Part shown: one piece after another, positions 34,964-46,760 of the stretch
Position numbering within the stretch: the stretch's first letter is position 1
Layout of the letters: every line of letters starts with the position of its first letter
Source of the DNA: Rhizophagus irregularis
Lineage: Eukaryota; Glomeromycota; Glomeromycetes; Glomerales; Glomeraceae
Assembly: GCF_026210795.1 (NCBI RefSeq)
Contig: NC_089429.1
Location: forward strand, 868,001-932,000
DNA: 64,000 nt
Direction: 5' to 3'
Notes under the pieces: generated by a model
Told to the model about the DNA's origin: nothing
Databases searched by the model: none
The model's input: only the letters and a program-made list of their open reading frames with translations
Position numbers and translations under genes: made by a program

Positions 34964-36583
34964 ATGACATGTTCAAAAATATTTTCAGGAGATTTACCAG
35001 AATTAACAAATGAAATTATACAACATTTTAGAAAAGATTTTTCAACATTACATTCGTGTATTTTAGTTAATAGATTTTGGTGTCGTTTAGCGATTCCATT
35101 ATTATGGGAAAGTCCTTTTTCAATTCCTACTCGAAATTGTCATTATATTGAAGTTTACTTACGCCATTTAAATGATGAAGGTAAAGCAAAATTTAATGAA
35201 TATGGAATCAATAATGATTTATTAAGTTCAAATACATTATTCAACTATCCCAGTTTTATCAAACATTTAAATATAAGTAGCATTTATTTTTCTATTAAAG
35301 AGTGGGTTGGTACTTTGGTGATTAAGAATAATGAAAAACTAGAAAAATTAGTTTATAGATCATTATTTGAAGTGTTCCTTGAAAATGAAGGAATTTTAAA
35401 TTCTTTTGAAATTGTGATGTTTATGAATATTGTAAATTTTAATGATACTATGGAATTAATTTTACAAAATCCAAATTTTATATATAATATTAGAAATTTA
35501 AAATTTCATACCTATAATATTTCATTTCAAAACATCGTTCCTTTTTTAAAATTTTTATGTTCTAATTGCAATTTAATCACATCACTTCATTTTTATTTTT
35601 ATTTTGCTTTATCTAATATTAATGATTTTTCATTAATTGAAAAATATTTATCACAGATAATTATGTCACAACATAATCTCAAAATAATTTCATTTGGATC
35701 TAGTAATGCTATTTTATATCACCCATTTTTATCATTAAAAAATTCTAATTGTTCAAATACTTTAAATACGATTATATTTGATAATATTGATTTTAAAAAT
35801 ATAATTACTATTTTAAAAAAAGTATTCGATCATCTGAATGTTTTAGATTCTATTCATATCCTTTATTGTGATTCTTTGAATTCCGATTTTGTTCAACAAA
35901 TCATTAAGGTTATTAAACCTTTTAAATTGAGATCTTTATTTATGAAGGAAATATTATACATTGAATCATTACATTTGTTATTACAAAAATGTGGAGATTA
36001 TTTAGAAAATTTTGAATTTGGATCTATGCGTGAAGAATATGAAGAATCAAGACAACAATTTCTTAAATTAATTATGAAATATTGTACAAAAATTAGACGC
36101 TTTACTTCAACTATGCCTGATGATAATAATATTTATCAATTAATTGAAAATACTAAACAAACCATTAATTATCTTACTATTGATAATTATTATGACGAAT
36201 TAGGTTCAATTGTATTACAAAACTTGGGTCAAGTTCTTCCTTTTAAATTAGAATATTTACGATTATCACTTTCATTTAATTCAAATGATTTTGAAATATT
36301 TTTAAAAAATTCTCAAAATACTTTTATTAAGAAATTATTAATTAGTAATATGATGCAAAATGAAAGTGTAAGTATTTTATTTTATATAAAAAAATATATT
36401 ATGAGAAGGGAAAGGGTTAAATATTTGGCTTTTTCGGAATTTTTTCCTGATATTGATACGGATGAAGAATTGTTTTTTTTAGAACATGAAGTAAATGAAT
36501 TTAAATTACATAATATTATAGTTCAAAAATATTCTGATTTATATATTTCTGTATATAATATTATTTACAATTTTAATAAGTAA
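34964..36583 (+). CDS. F-box-like protein, 539 aa (paralog A)
   Basis: The N-terminus is LPELTNEIIQHFRKDFSTLH, then LVNRFWCRLAIPLLWESPF, a divergent F-box as in many Rhizophagus proteins. The rest is Leu/Ile/Phe/Asn-rich with degenerate leucine-rich repeats, including LLLQKCGDYLENFEFG and RVKYLAFSEF. It is about two thirds or more identical to the 547-aa protein at 59257 over its whole length. An in-frame ATG also exists at 34931. I prefer 34964 because the equivalent upstream ATG in the paralog is out of frame while MxCSKIF is conserved. A role as substrate receptor of an SCF ubiquitin ligase follows from the family; the target is unknown. Single intact exon. Confidence 0.87.
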   Translation: MTCSKIFSGDLPELTNEIIQHFRKDFSTLHSCILVNRFWCRLAIPLLWESPFSIPTRNCHYIEVYLRHLNDEGKAKFNEYGINNDLLSSNTLFNYPSFIKHLNISSIYFSIKEWVGTLVIKNNEKLEKLVYRSLFEVFLENEGILNSFEIVMFMNIVNFNDTMELILQNPNFIYNIRNLKFHTYNISFQNIVPFLKFLCSNCNLITSLHFYFYFALSNINDFSLIEKYLSQIIMSQHNLKIISFGSSNAILYHPFLSLKNSNCSNTLNTIIFDNIDFKNIITILKKVFDHLNVLDSIHILYCDSLNSDFVQQIIKVIKPFKLRSLFMKEILYIESLHLLLQKCGDYLENFEFGSMREEYEESRQQFLKLIMKYCTKIRRFTSTMPDDNNIYQLIENTKQTINYLTIDNYYDELGSIVLQNLGQVLPFKLEYLRLSLSFNSNDFEIFLKNSQNTFIKKLLISNMMQNESVSILFYIKKYIMRRERVKYLAFSEFFPDIDTDEELFFLEHEVNEFKLHNIIVQKYSDLYISVYNIIYNFNK

Positions 36584-38745
36584 CTTGTTACACAATTTAA
36601 TAAACTTGTACTGAATGTTGTATCTTAAAAATATAAGACGTATTACAATACAATTGAATGTAAATATAATGAAAATCTCTAGAGTACTAACAAGAGTTGA
36701 AGAACAGACTAGTTCCTGTAACATATATGATAATATGTGGTTATTTATGAAACATAAATATCAACTAACAATCGCCTTGAAATGTCTGCTAACTCCTGTA
36801 CTAGATTTAATAGTAATTGAAGCCATTTTAGATAAATAAACAAAAAGTAAGATTTCTTCTTTTTTATTGCGCATTCCACTATAAAATTTGAGAATATAAT
36901 AGTGTTATAGTTATAACTAAAAGCGGTAAAATAAGCTACTACTGTATTATATTATATTAAATATTTATCTTAAATTGGCCAGTACGTATAATTTAATATA
37001 ATTCCCATTATATAAAAAATAAAGGTCAAAAAAAGAATTTCAAATAAAGCATTTCATCAAATATTTCCGATATTAACTTTAACGCTTTATAACGTAATAT
37101 TCCTTCTGTCTTTACATAAATACATAATCCTAAAAGATTTTTAAGTGACGAAAAAAGACATCCGTTTCTATTTTAATAAACCTCAATGAATGATGTAAAT
37201 AAAACATTTAAGTTAATTTTTTAAGTTAATTTTTTTTAAAGTAATTTACCCATGTTTTCATTTTATGATATTTGATACGAAAACAAAATATTTTTTGTCG
37301 AAATTACAATTTTGGTTGTTAATTCTTGAGTATTACAAATTATTTATATAAAAAATGTAATGTGATTTGTCATCACAAAGTTTAATTTATTAAAATTTAG
37401 TACTTGTAAAATTAAGCTTATTAAATGTAAGAAATTTTACTTTTAACATGTGAATCACTTGATTTTTACCCGGGAATTGTAATGTGATATTTATTTGAAT
37501 AAATATTTTTTCATCAAAATTTAAACCTAATGACTTAACATGTAATTAGTCTGACTGATAGTTGTATTTACAGCTTATTCAAATTATTATAATTTGTTTT
37601 TTTACTTCCCATAGCTTATGACTTTATTGACGCAAATGTGCTTATCATTTAATGATTTAATTTCAAACTTAAATTGAATAAGAGATGATGCTCAGAAGGT
37701 GTGAGAGTACCCAAATAATATTTTTTTATCAATGTCGACGCTTTATAATATATAATTATATTTACTGTGCATGATAATTTCAGCACTTTAAATAACCAAG
37801 GGAGTTTTCACTAATTAAGTGGTTTTAAATTTTTAATGTATTTAGAAACATTCAGAATTTGAATTGTACTAATAAATTAGTTCCGTCAACGAAAATTTCC
37901 TTATTTTTTTTGTGATGATATTTAATATTCATTGTAAAATGCTTTATTTTATAAAAAATTATTACATATAAATCTGTAAAATTATTTTCAACGTAATAAT
38001 GTCATCATCAATAAATTTCAATGGTTGGTAAAATCAAATGTACTATATTAATTCATTATAAATCTATATAAGAAATTCCTGTATTTTATAAGTAAAATCG
38101 TTATAACAGCTATTTTTTCATTGAAAATTATTTATCTGTTATTGATAAAAAACGAATAAAAAAATCGTAATGTTAACTTTTAAATAAAATTTGATTATTA
38201 CAATAATATTTCATGAGACTTTTATTCAATAACAACTTCAATAAATAATTTCAAAATATTGTAGTTTATTATGTTATATATTGTATGAAGGTTTGATAAA
38301 AAAAAAAAGAAAGAATTTTTAATTCTTTTATTTTAAAACATGTTTCACAGTTAAGTAAAATTTTACATTAATTTCTCAAATATTAAATACTCAAATTTTT
38401 TTTATTTTTTTTTTGCATTATCCATATTAGGCTATAACAGCTATTAATTCCTTCATAATTTCTATAAATTGTACGAAAATAAAAATCCGGTCTGTCAGAT
38501 GATGATCTTAGTTCCGAAACAATATTTTATTTTGTACGAGGCTTATATTATACAATTACTAAATTAATAATGGAGTTTGCCTGTTTACCTAAAAAGGATA
38601 TTTTTTATTTGTAGCATTTCATTATATGTGTAATAGTTAATGTGGTATCACAACTGTCACATAATAAAAGGTCAATCAGCGGGTTTAACGGTTACACCAT
38701 TTTTTTCGATTTCTAACAAATTGTTAAACACACTTTATAATAATT
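36584..38745. other. Intergenic, nothing recognised
   Basis: Two kilobases of AT-rich sequence. A 74-codon open frame at 36.6-36.8 kb lacks any domain or paralog and is not called. The final few hundred bases precede the kinase gene and presumably carry its promoter. Confidence 0.4.
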
Positions 38746-41132
38746 ATGTCCACTATTCGAATAGAAATAGTTCAAGCTGCACTTATGAGAGCATTTACAT
38801 TAATTGATTATAATATTCACAAAGGTTTTCATAAACATTATGAATTTATGCAACAAACAATTCTTGCTGATAATTCTCTTACAGAAGAAGAAAAAACTGA
38901 AGCAATAAGATTAAATAATAAAAATTATGATCGAGATAAAATTCGTTTGAATTCAGGAACAAGAAGAATTTGTGAAAATTGTAATCAAAAATGTTTAGCT
39001 ACACTATATTGTGAATATTGTGTTCAAAGTTATTTAAAAGTTAATTTTTCAAATTGGACTTCTGGAAATAATGATATTGATAATTTAATAAAAAATTGTC
39101 AAATGGAAACACTTATACCAAATAAAATAATTGAATGGATCCCATATAATAATTTACAAAATATTGAATATCTAACAAGAGGTGGTTTCTCTAAAATTTA
39201 TACAGCAGATTGGATTGATGGAAGATATAAAGAATGGGATTCTAATGAACGAAAATTAATAAGATATGGATCTCATGAAGTAATACTTAAACAATTAGAA
39301 AATGTTGAAAGTGCAAGTCAAAGTTGGTTTGAAGAGGTTTGTAATCTAAAAAAATTTAAGATATTTTCTTTATTTATAAGAAACTAAAATTCAAAATCAT
39401 CTTTTATATATAGGCTAAATCACATTTAACAATAAGTAACAAATATGCTGAGATTGTTCAATGTTTTGGTTTAACACAAGATCCATCAAATGGAAATTAT
39501 ATGCTTGTTATGAGGAAATGTGATGTAAATTTAAGAGAATATTTACAACAAAATCATGATCAATTTATATGGAAAGAAAAAATTAGAATTACTTTTTTAA
39601 TAATTAATGCATTTTATTGGATTCATGAAGAGAATTCAATTCATAGAGATTTGCATTCTGGAAATGTATTATATTCACAGTTAAATAATTCTTGGCATAT
39701 TAGTGATCTTGGATTTTGTGGTCCTGCAAATAAATCATCAACATGCATATATGGAAATCTTCCTTATATTGCTCCTGAAGTTATTAATGGAAAAGAATAT
39801 ACTTTTAAATCTGATGTTTATAGTATTGCAATGCTTATGTGGGAAATTTCATCTGGACAGCTACCATTTATAAATTATGAACATGATTGTAATCTTGCAA
39901 TTAATATTATTAATGGTATGAGACCAAAAATTATATCAGAAATTCCTTCAGAATATAAAAGTTTAATGGAACAATGTTGGGATGCTGATCCATTAAAAAG
40001 ACCTGATATTAATACACTTAGATTTAAGATGAATGAAATTATGTCATATTATCAAAATAAACCAAATGAATTACCTCAACTAAAAGTAAAAATGGATAAT
40101 GTAACAAATAATAATATTAGTAGTAAACTATTTACAAGTAAAATTCATAAATTTGAAAATTTGCCAGAACCAAAAAATGCAACGAAAGGTATGGCTATTT
40201 AATTATTATTGACTATTTATTCTTTTATTTAATATAATATTTATTTTAATTAATTTATAATAGAAGAACAAGAAGGTAACGTAAAGTATAATTCTTTAGT
40301 ATAAAGTTTTAATTAATAATAAATTGAAATAATCTTTTTTTTAAATAGCATTTTATACTAGTAGTAAAAAATATGATTTTAGTAGTATTTCTGATAATTG
40401 TAAGTATATATTTTTAAAATAACATTGGATTTTAACTCTTAATGATGAAGATATCGCCAAAGATTTTCCAACTTTAAACAACAAATCACTCAAAAAAATG
40501 GTAAATAAACAAATAAATATAATGAACATAATAAAATAACAAATGATTTATTTTTATTATAGCTAGTATTTTTAGTACAATAAGTAATCAGTATACGTCA
40601 ATTAATTTTAAGAATCGTAACGAAGGTAATTTATTTTTATATTAAACTTTTATAATAAATAAATACTAATTTGTATTTTAATTTTATATAATGATAAAGG
40701 ATCCAGATTATTTAAAAAATTGAAAATGGAGAATGGTAAGTAAAAATATTTATTAATTTTTCCATTCTAATTTTTTTTGTACAATAACACTATTAAGTTG
40801 AAGAAAAGATAAATAATTGTTAAATTTGATTTATTTAATAATAGTAGATGTTCAAAATGACTATGATGAGAGAGAAATAATGCAACAACAATCAAATATT
40901 GATATTAATGGTAGGAATATAATTATTTATGTATATAATAGTTAATTAATTCTATTACTCTAATTTATCTTATTTTTATAGATGAAGTACAAAATAATCC
41001 AAAACTTCATTCAGAGGAACAATATGAATTTGAAATTCCTGATGGTTCGTCTATTCTTTCTATTCTTTAATATAAAATAATAAAATTTTTTTATTTATTA
41101 ATTAATTTTTTTTTTTTATAGATGGATTTTAA
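38746..41132 (+). CDS. TKL-type protein kinase with spliced tail, 554 aa
   Basis: Nine exons: 38746..39336, 39414..40188, 40264..40275, 40349..40399, 40563..40625, 40700..40735, 40848..40910, 40982..41044, 41122..41132. All have GT..AG borders and agreeing phases. A Cys cluster (CENCNQKC, then YCEYC, residues about 78-95) precedes the kinase domain. Kinase motifs are LTRGGFSKIY, the VILKQL lysine, HRDLHSGNVL, ISDLGFCGP (DLG for DFG) and PYIAPEV. The tail is made of small exons encoding acidic, Asn/Ser-rich text ending in IPDDGF. This architecture is common in the expanded Rhizophagus TKL family. Catalysis is likely, since Lys, HRD Asp and the metal-binding Asp are present. The 12-base exon 3 is the least certain piece; exon 7 could start three bases earlier. 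Confidence 0.88.
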
Positions 41133-41844
41133 ACTATTTCTTATAAATTTTATTGATAGGAATATCAGTCAATTATTGAATTATTTAAACACTAAAGATT
41201 ATAGTTTTAGGTAATTTCTTAGTTTGTAATTTAAATAATTCTTTTTTTTTTTGTATATGTATTAACTTATTCATTTATTAAATAAAAATACTTACAAATT
41301 TATTATATATTATATACTACAAATATTATGTGAACGTCGTATGATTTGTAAAATATATTAATTTAAGTATTAATATGCTATTTATTTAATAAGTATTTTA
41401 ATTACAAATAATATACAGTAAATTACTCATTCATTTCTAAAACATTTTCGCATCTTTTATATAATTCACTTTCTGTTTGTGCATTATAATTCAAACATCT
41501 AAAACATGTAAATAAAGAAGCCCTTTTAATTATAATCTTATAAATCCATCAACTTCATTAGTATATATCGAAGTATTATTTGAACAATTCTCAATCATTT
41601 CCGAAGACGAAGATATTGTTGCGTCTGAAGTTATAAAAATAGATTGCTAGTCCACATCAGAGAACATATTCTTAGTTTATTATTCCTCCATTTCAAGATT
41701 ATTTAGTCAAAACAAAAGGAGACCTAAAGAAAAGAGATATCGGGTGAAAGAAATATTCTTCAACCTTACAAAGTTTCAGACTGCCAGCAAAGGGAATTTA
41801 TGATGAATATATTTTTCCATAAAGTAGTAATAAATTTTGAACCC
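41133..41844. other. Downstream spacer, nothing recognised
   Basis: AT-rich sequence after the kinase stop. No supported feature. Confidence 0.4.
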
Positions 41845-42420
41845 TAAAAGAAAACCCAATAAAGAGAAGACCTAGACAGAGAAGATAAACCTAAAAAAAA
41901 GATGAAAAAAATATAAGATGAAACATTACCCACACTCCCAACCAACATACCTAAAGGAGGACGTAAAGAAAAAGGCCTAAAAGAAGACCTAATGAAGAGA
42001 AGACCTAAATATAGAGAAGATAGACCTAAAAAAAAAGATGACGAAAAAAAATAAAATGAAACACCACACTCCCAAACCCACACTCCCACACTCCCAACAC
42101 TCCCACACTCCCAACACTCCCAACACTCCCAACACTCCCAACCCGCACTCCCACACTCCACTACCAACACTCCCAACCCGCACTCCCAGACAGAGAGAGG
42201 ATAGACCTAAAAAAAAAAGATGACGAAAAAAAAATAAAACACCACACTCCCAAACCCACACTCCCACACTCCCACACTCCCAACCCGCCCACACTCCCAC
42301 ACCCCACCCACACTCCCAACCTACATACCCAAAGGAGGACGTAAAGAAAAAGGCCTGAAAGAAAACCTAATGAAGAGAAGTCCTAGACAGAGAGAAGATA
42401 GACCCGACGAATAAAAAAGA
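41845..42420 (+). repeat. Minisatellite region (actccc-type) with a duplicated purine-rich block
   Basis: Runs of cacactccc and caacactccc units lie at about 42059..42190 and 42239..42320. They are bracketed by copies of a purine-rich block containing aaaggaggacgtaaagaaaaa and gaagatagacctaaa (near 41.95 kb and 42.32 kb). The two blocks are about 370 bases apart, so the region is a nested tandem duplication. Open frames here (Gly/Val/Trp or His/Thr/Pro strings) are repeat artefacts. Confidence 0.8.
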
Positions 42421-42767
42421 GGTGGTATTGAGGGTATATAAATACTTTTTTCAAATACATAGTGACTAATAATGAGATAATATCTTTCCGTTTCTTCCGA
42501 CTGTTTTTTACAATCACAAAACTTGCTTTTCTATAAAATATTGGAAGAATGAAAAAAAAAAGTGTCAAAATGACGTTAGAGTTGTCAAAATGACTAATAA
42601 TTGAATCATAGAAAAAATCATATGTTCATGATCAATAAAAATAGACTTTTCGTACTACTCATATTGGTGGCACATCAAGTATTTTCCTATAGTATCTTTG
42701 TAATCTTGCGCAATACAATTGTTTAACAATAAGGGGCTGACTGAACTAGGAAAGAATAGCAGATAAT
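42421..42767. other. Spacer, nothing recognised
   Basis: AT-rich sequence between the minisatellite and the left duplication of the second 2.6-kb element. Confidence 0.4.
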
Positions 42768-43343
42768 CGCATTATTAATTATTATTTATTTATTTTATGT
42801 GAAGACGGACAGACTATTAACAGGACATAAACGTAACTGTGCTATCCTACTTCTAGCTATCATCCCCCCGAAGATGGACCCGAACTTCTTTAAATCCAAT
42901 GAGCCAGAATGATCCCCTCCCCTACCAGAAAGAAACCAATGAACCGAAAGAAAGAAAATGATAAAGGACACTGACTAAATATTAAGAAGTTGTGGCAATC
43001 TACACATTATAAATAGCAAAATTCAATTAATTGACGAGCATTAATCCGTATTTTTCTTTCAACCACAAGGGTTGCCACCTGTAAATACTGTAAGAGGTGG
43101 AATGGTTTACACTATTTTAAGTTGTGAAAAATCTAACGTAAAAAAAAGGACTAAAATGCTAAAAAGCATGTACAAAAAGAAACTAATATATGTATAAGTG
43201 GTTATGTTAAAATGACTAACGAGTACTTAAGTAGTACGAGTAGAGGAACTGTTTTCTAAATCCTTTGAAGCGGATAATATACAAACTTTTTTATCTATAT
43301 GATAGCCATAGTGAGTATCTAAATTGCCATTATCTCTGGCCTT

Positions 43344-45278
43344 TCATTTAAGCGGTCGATCGTCCATGATAGCACAAGGCTGATATGCCAGACTATAATC
43401 TTTCTTATAGTATTCCATGTAAAAGATATCTTCCTCATTGCTAACCCGAGAACGTAAGTCTGCTAAGATTTCAGTATCTTCCTGTTTTTTCCGATCAAAT
43501 TCTTTTAGTTTTTGTAAGTGACATTTTTCGCGTTTTTTGCGTTCGCTGTTATTAATCGGTCCAGTTACAATTGGTAATTCAGGAGGTACTGACGATGAAA
43601 TCTCTAATAATTTCATTTCATATTCATGTTTGTGGTTTGTGACTTGCATTACAAGACTGCAAAGATTACTCCGATATTCGCCTTGATCAGGGGTGGTTTC
43701 CCATTGTATTCCAGCGTCGATTTTTCCTTGTAGATATTTGGTCCTTGATACGTGTTCATCATAAATTACTTTCATGAAGGCTAACCAGCCATCACTGCCG
43801 ACTGCAAGCGGTTGTAAATTCTTTTTCCAGATTTTACCACGAGAAGGTTGATTAAATCGGCCTCCTTCGTAAATATCATATGGAGGAATTAAAGGAATGT
43901 AATGTTCAGGTACATTCTCCCAAATGTTTGTATTGACTGGGGATATAGAATTAGCCGTCGGTGTAGGTGCGACAGAGCTATCGTTGCAAATCGGTTCCAC
44001 TATAGCAGGTACAGATACTGTCCTTGGTTTATGAAAAGGGATTGGAAAGGTATAATAACCTTTTGTCGGTATGACAAATCTTTTCTTGTATCGAAGATGT
44101 TTAATGGGAGTGATAAAACTTTGATTTTCTTGGAATAATAATTTGTGATGTCGTGCAACGTGGAGTTTATCATCCGGTAGCGCATTGTCATCCAACTTGG
44201 CGTTATGAAAAGTGTGTCTAATCAGACCATTAAAACGTGCTTCTTGTCTTTTCTTTACCTTTGGACAAGAACTGGGAGTGAATTGAAAATTCCCATAAGT
44301 TTTGCCATAAATAAAATCAAGTCCTTTTGTAGCAACGACGTTAGTATTATATGCGTGGTATGATGTGGTGAAAGAGATTCCCAATCGGGTCGAAAAATTC
44401 TGATGAAATTTCTTTTTAGTCCATCTGTTGTAGAGGCGAGATGCGTGGAAATCTTTGAATGTTTTGCAACGACTAAAGTCAGGAATTTTGTTATCCTTCG
44501 AAATATAGTATAGAACTAGATTCTTATGGTGGATGATACAGGCATGACGATCATGTGACATTGTAAAAGGGACCGGGATAGAGCAAGTCGCAGTAGTATT
44601 GGGAAGTAAACCTACTGTGTGAGTGTGATTGCATGGGAGGTAAATTCCAAAATAAAATCTATATTTTTTATACGAAAAATTAAAAAAAGTTTTAGTCATA
44701 TGATTATTTTTGTCTTTTTTTTGGGCACATGATCTTATAAAATCCAAACGCTCCAATAGTTTTTTACGAATAAGTGTAAAAAATTTGTCTTGCAATTTTC
44801 GAGGAATAACTTTTTGTGTTGAAAAAAAGTGCGTGAGCTGTTTCGATATTTGAAATTTGAAATTAGGGAGTCGGCTCGTGGATTCATGATTAATCGGGTT
44901 AGAGGACATATGATAATCATTTGTGTAAATCTTCAATTGAAGTTGATTGGTGTCTGGTAAATGATCAACCAGCTCAAAAAAGAAACTTTTTGAGCGCCTA
45001 AAATTGTAAATCTTGTTATAACCGGCTCTATGGTGTGGAGTCACGTGGAACTTTTCGTATTTTGTAGAAAAAATATAAGTTTTGTTAGGCGAAGAGAAAG
45101 GCCTAATATCATCAAAGTCGTTATGAAATGAAGGTGTATCCGATAAAATGTTATCAATAGGAGGTACTGTTTGTAAAGTATCATGGTTGAAAATGAAATC
45201 ATTAGGACCAGCAGGTGTATAGTCGTATCCGGGTGCAAGAGCAAAATCGTCGGCTCTTGGAAAATAAGACATAACCAA
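43344..45278 (-). CDS. Unrecognised element-encoded protein, 644 aa (copy 2)
   Basis: Residues of about 75-330 match the protein at 2472..4565, with GYNKIY, RRSKSFFFE, PDTNQ, FQISKQLTHFF, TKTFFNFSYKKYRF and RLGIS in the same order. A similar Cys/His segment is present (CNH, CSIPVPF, RHACIIHH). The C-terminal half differs: it is Pro-rich, then has a charged predicted coiled coil (NSERKKREKCHLQKLKEFDR) and ends QPCAIMDDRPLK. So the family has a conserved head and a variable tail. No polymerase or nuclease motif was recognised. The uninterrupted ORF and long intact duplications suggest the insertion is young. Function unknown. Confidence 0.7.
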   Translation of the reverse strand: MVMSYFPRADDFALAPGYDYTPAGPNDFIFNHDTLQTVPPIDNILSDTPSFHNDFDDIRPFSSPNKTYIFSTKYEKFHVTPHHRAGYNKIYNFRRSKSFFFELVDHLPDTNQLQLKIYTNDYHMSSNPINHESTSRLPNFKFQISKQLTHFFSTQKVIPRKLQDKFFTLIRKKLLERLDFIRSCAQKKDKNNHMTKTFFNFSYKKYRFYFGIYLPCNHTHTVGLLPNTTATCSIPVPFTMSHDRHACIIHHKNLVLYYISKDNKIPDFSRCKTFKDFHASRLYNRWTKKKFHQNFSTRLGISFTTSYHAYNTNVVATKGLDFIYGKTYGNFQFTPSSCPKVKKRQEARFNGLIRHTFHNAKLDDNALPDDKLHVARHHKLLFQENQSFITPIKHLRYKKRFVIPTKGYYTFPIPFHKPRTVSVPAIVEPICNDSSVAPTPTANSISPVNTNIWENVPEHYIPLIPPYDIYEGGRFNQPSRGKIWKKNLQPLAVGSDGWLAFMKVIYDEHVSRTKYLQGKIDAGIQWETTPDQGEYRSNLCSLVMQVTNHKHEYEMKLLEISSSVPPELPIVTGPINNSERKKREKCHLQKLKEFDRKKQEDTEILADLRSRVSNEEDIFYMEYYKKDYSLAYQPCAIMDDRPLK

Positions 45279-45310
45279 CCCTTAAATATGGGTATAATGA
45301 GAACAGTAAA

Positions 45311-45343
45311 ACCTCGTCTTATGCCCGAGGTGCCCTGTAGGGC
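45311..45343 (-). promoter_or_regulatory. Paired hairpins in the element's 5' leader (copy 2)
   Basis: Two stem-loops precede the start codon on the minus strand: an acctcg/cgaggt stem with a 9-base loop, and gccc/gggc around a 4-base loop. They occupy the same place and order as in copy 1, with a compensated base change in the first stem. Confidence 0.45.
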
Positions 45344-45464
45344 CTCTTCCCTTTAGTTGTTTCAAATAGAAACTAAAAAAAAGAAACTTGCACAAAATTA
45401 CTGCGGAAAATTACCGAAATGAAGGAAAAGGGGAAAGAGTTTTTCGCATTATTAATTATTATTT

Positions 45465-46169
45465 TTATTTATCTGTAAGGCGTCAACCACTTTATACAAA
45501 TCACGTGATATAATCTTATATTTACTAAGGAGTGGATAAATTATAATCCCGTCTCGCGACTCTCGCGTCCCATTCAAAATTACGAATCATAATCCCAAAA
45601 AATTCAAAATCTCACACTCATTATCCCAAAACTTATTATCTTTTTTTTTTAAAAAAAAAATTTTACATTATTATTTTTCTTTTAGATGTAACTAGGCGCG
45701 TTGCGCCGGGGATGATACTATTGATACTTGCCCATCAAGTAAGAGAGTAATAATAACACACATATTGTAGTATGGATAGGTCTAGTTTTTAACTATTATT
45801 ATGATGGTATTAGTAGGAAATAAATGTAAATAATTACACAATTTATATGATTATGCAAATAATAATGAATTATGTGCAAGTGTTATACAGTATATGAAAT
45901 ATTATTATTAAATGTTGCAGTACTGTGAAATTTATGAATTCATAACAAAAACAATTTTGTATAAGTAGTTTATTGTTACATTGTTACAAAAAAATTTTTT
46001 TTTTAAAAATATATCTCACTAATTAATATGAAAAAAAAAATTCCCAGAAAATTAATTATAACGATCTATTGTTACAAAAAAGTAATAAATAAGTAATTAT
46101 ATAATTTATGTTAGTCTATTATTGAGCTTAATACAAAAAAATATTATTATTATTAATAATAAGAATCGG
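45465..46169. other. AT-rich spacer
   Basis: No gene. A block near 45.54-45.64 kb repeats aatccc and attcaaaa words and shows weak inverted similarity to 47.17-47.29 kb, too degenerate to call an element. Confidence 0.35.
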
Positions 46170-46760
46170 GAAAAAGGCAATTGCCGTGGCGCCACAACAT
46201 CGATCTGATCATTGATCCAAACCTAAATGGTGAACGAATGTATTTGGGAAAAAAAATTTGGTTCGAAAGAAGAAAAGCCAAACCAAAAAAGGAAAAGGGA
46301 AAAAATTATCAGATTGGAAAAAAAGTCAACCGGAGAAATCAAAAAAATTTGAAAAAATGAAATGAAAAAAAAAATTTGTGGGGAAGAACAAAGAGAAAAA
46401 TCGGGATGAAAAAAAAACCGAAAAGGATAAAGAAAAAAAAATTTTGGGGAAAAGAAAAAGGATAAAGAAAGAAATTGGTTTAAAAAAAAAATTTACTGAA
46501 AAAAATTCTTGAAAAAAAAGGACAATAATTTTGTCCAAAAAGACCGAAAAAAAATAAAAAAATCGGTTAAAAGAAAACAATAGAAGAATAATTTTTCAGT
46601 TTGGGAAAAAAAAATCAAACCTAAATGGGAAAAGAATGAGAAAAAACAAATTTTTCGGAAAACTAAATCGAAAGAAGAAAAGGAAAAAAAATGGACAAAC
46701 TGAAATTGGATTAGATGATTGGAAATGCCATAAGGATCGAATAGTTTTTAACCATAAATA
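46170..46760 (-). repeat. Purine-rich dispersed repeat (inverse of 61310..61760)
   Basis: A/G-rich low-complexity sequence begins with aaaaaggcaattgccgtgg and gatcattgatccaaacctaa. The complement of the latter occurs twice at 61.6-61.75 kb (aggtttggatc-tgatc), in pyrimidine-rich sequence. The two stretches appear to be inverted copies of one repeat family. Open frames made of Phe/Ser/Leu are low-complexity artefacts. Confidence 0.5.

Larger units (their letters stand above)
42788..45444 (-). mobile_element. ORF-bearing retroposon-like element, copy 2
   Basis: Same organisation as the unit at 2134..4737. It is flanked by a perfect 20-base direct repeat cgcattattaattattattt (42768..42787 and 45445..45464). 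The 3' region near 42.79-43.12 kb shares tgtgaag-cggacagacta, ctacttctagctatcat and ccacctgtaaatactgt with copy 1. The leader end shares ggggaaagagttttt. Different duplications at the two copies show two independent insertions, not one segmental duplication. Confidence 0.78.

Noticed and set aside
36615-36839. A 74-codon plus-strand frame after the first F-box gene
   Set aside because: No domain, paralog or splice evidence; likely chance.
41844-42300. Trp/Gly/Val-rich and His/Thr/Pro-rich frames
   Set aside because: They are translations of the actccc minisatellite in several frames.
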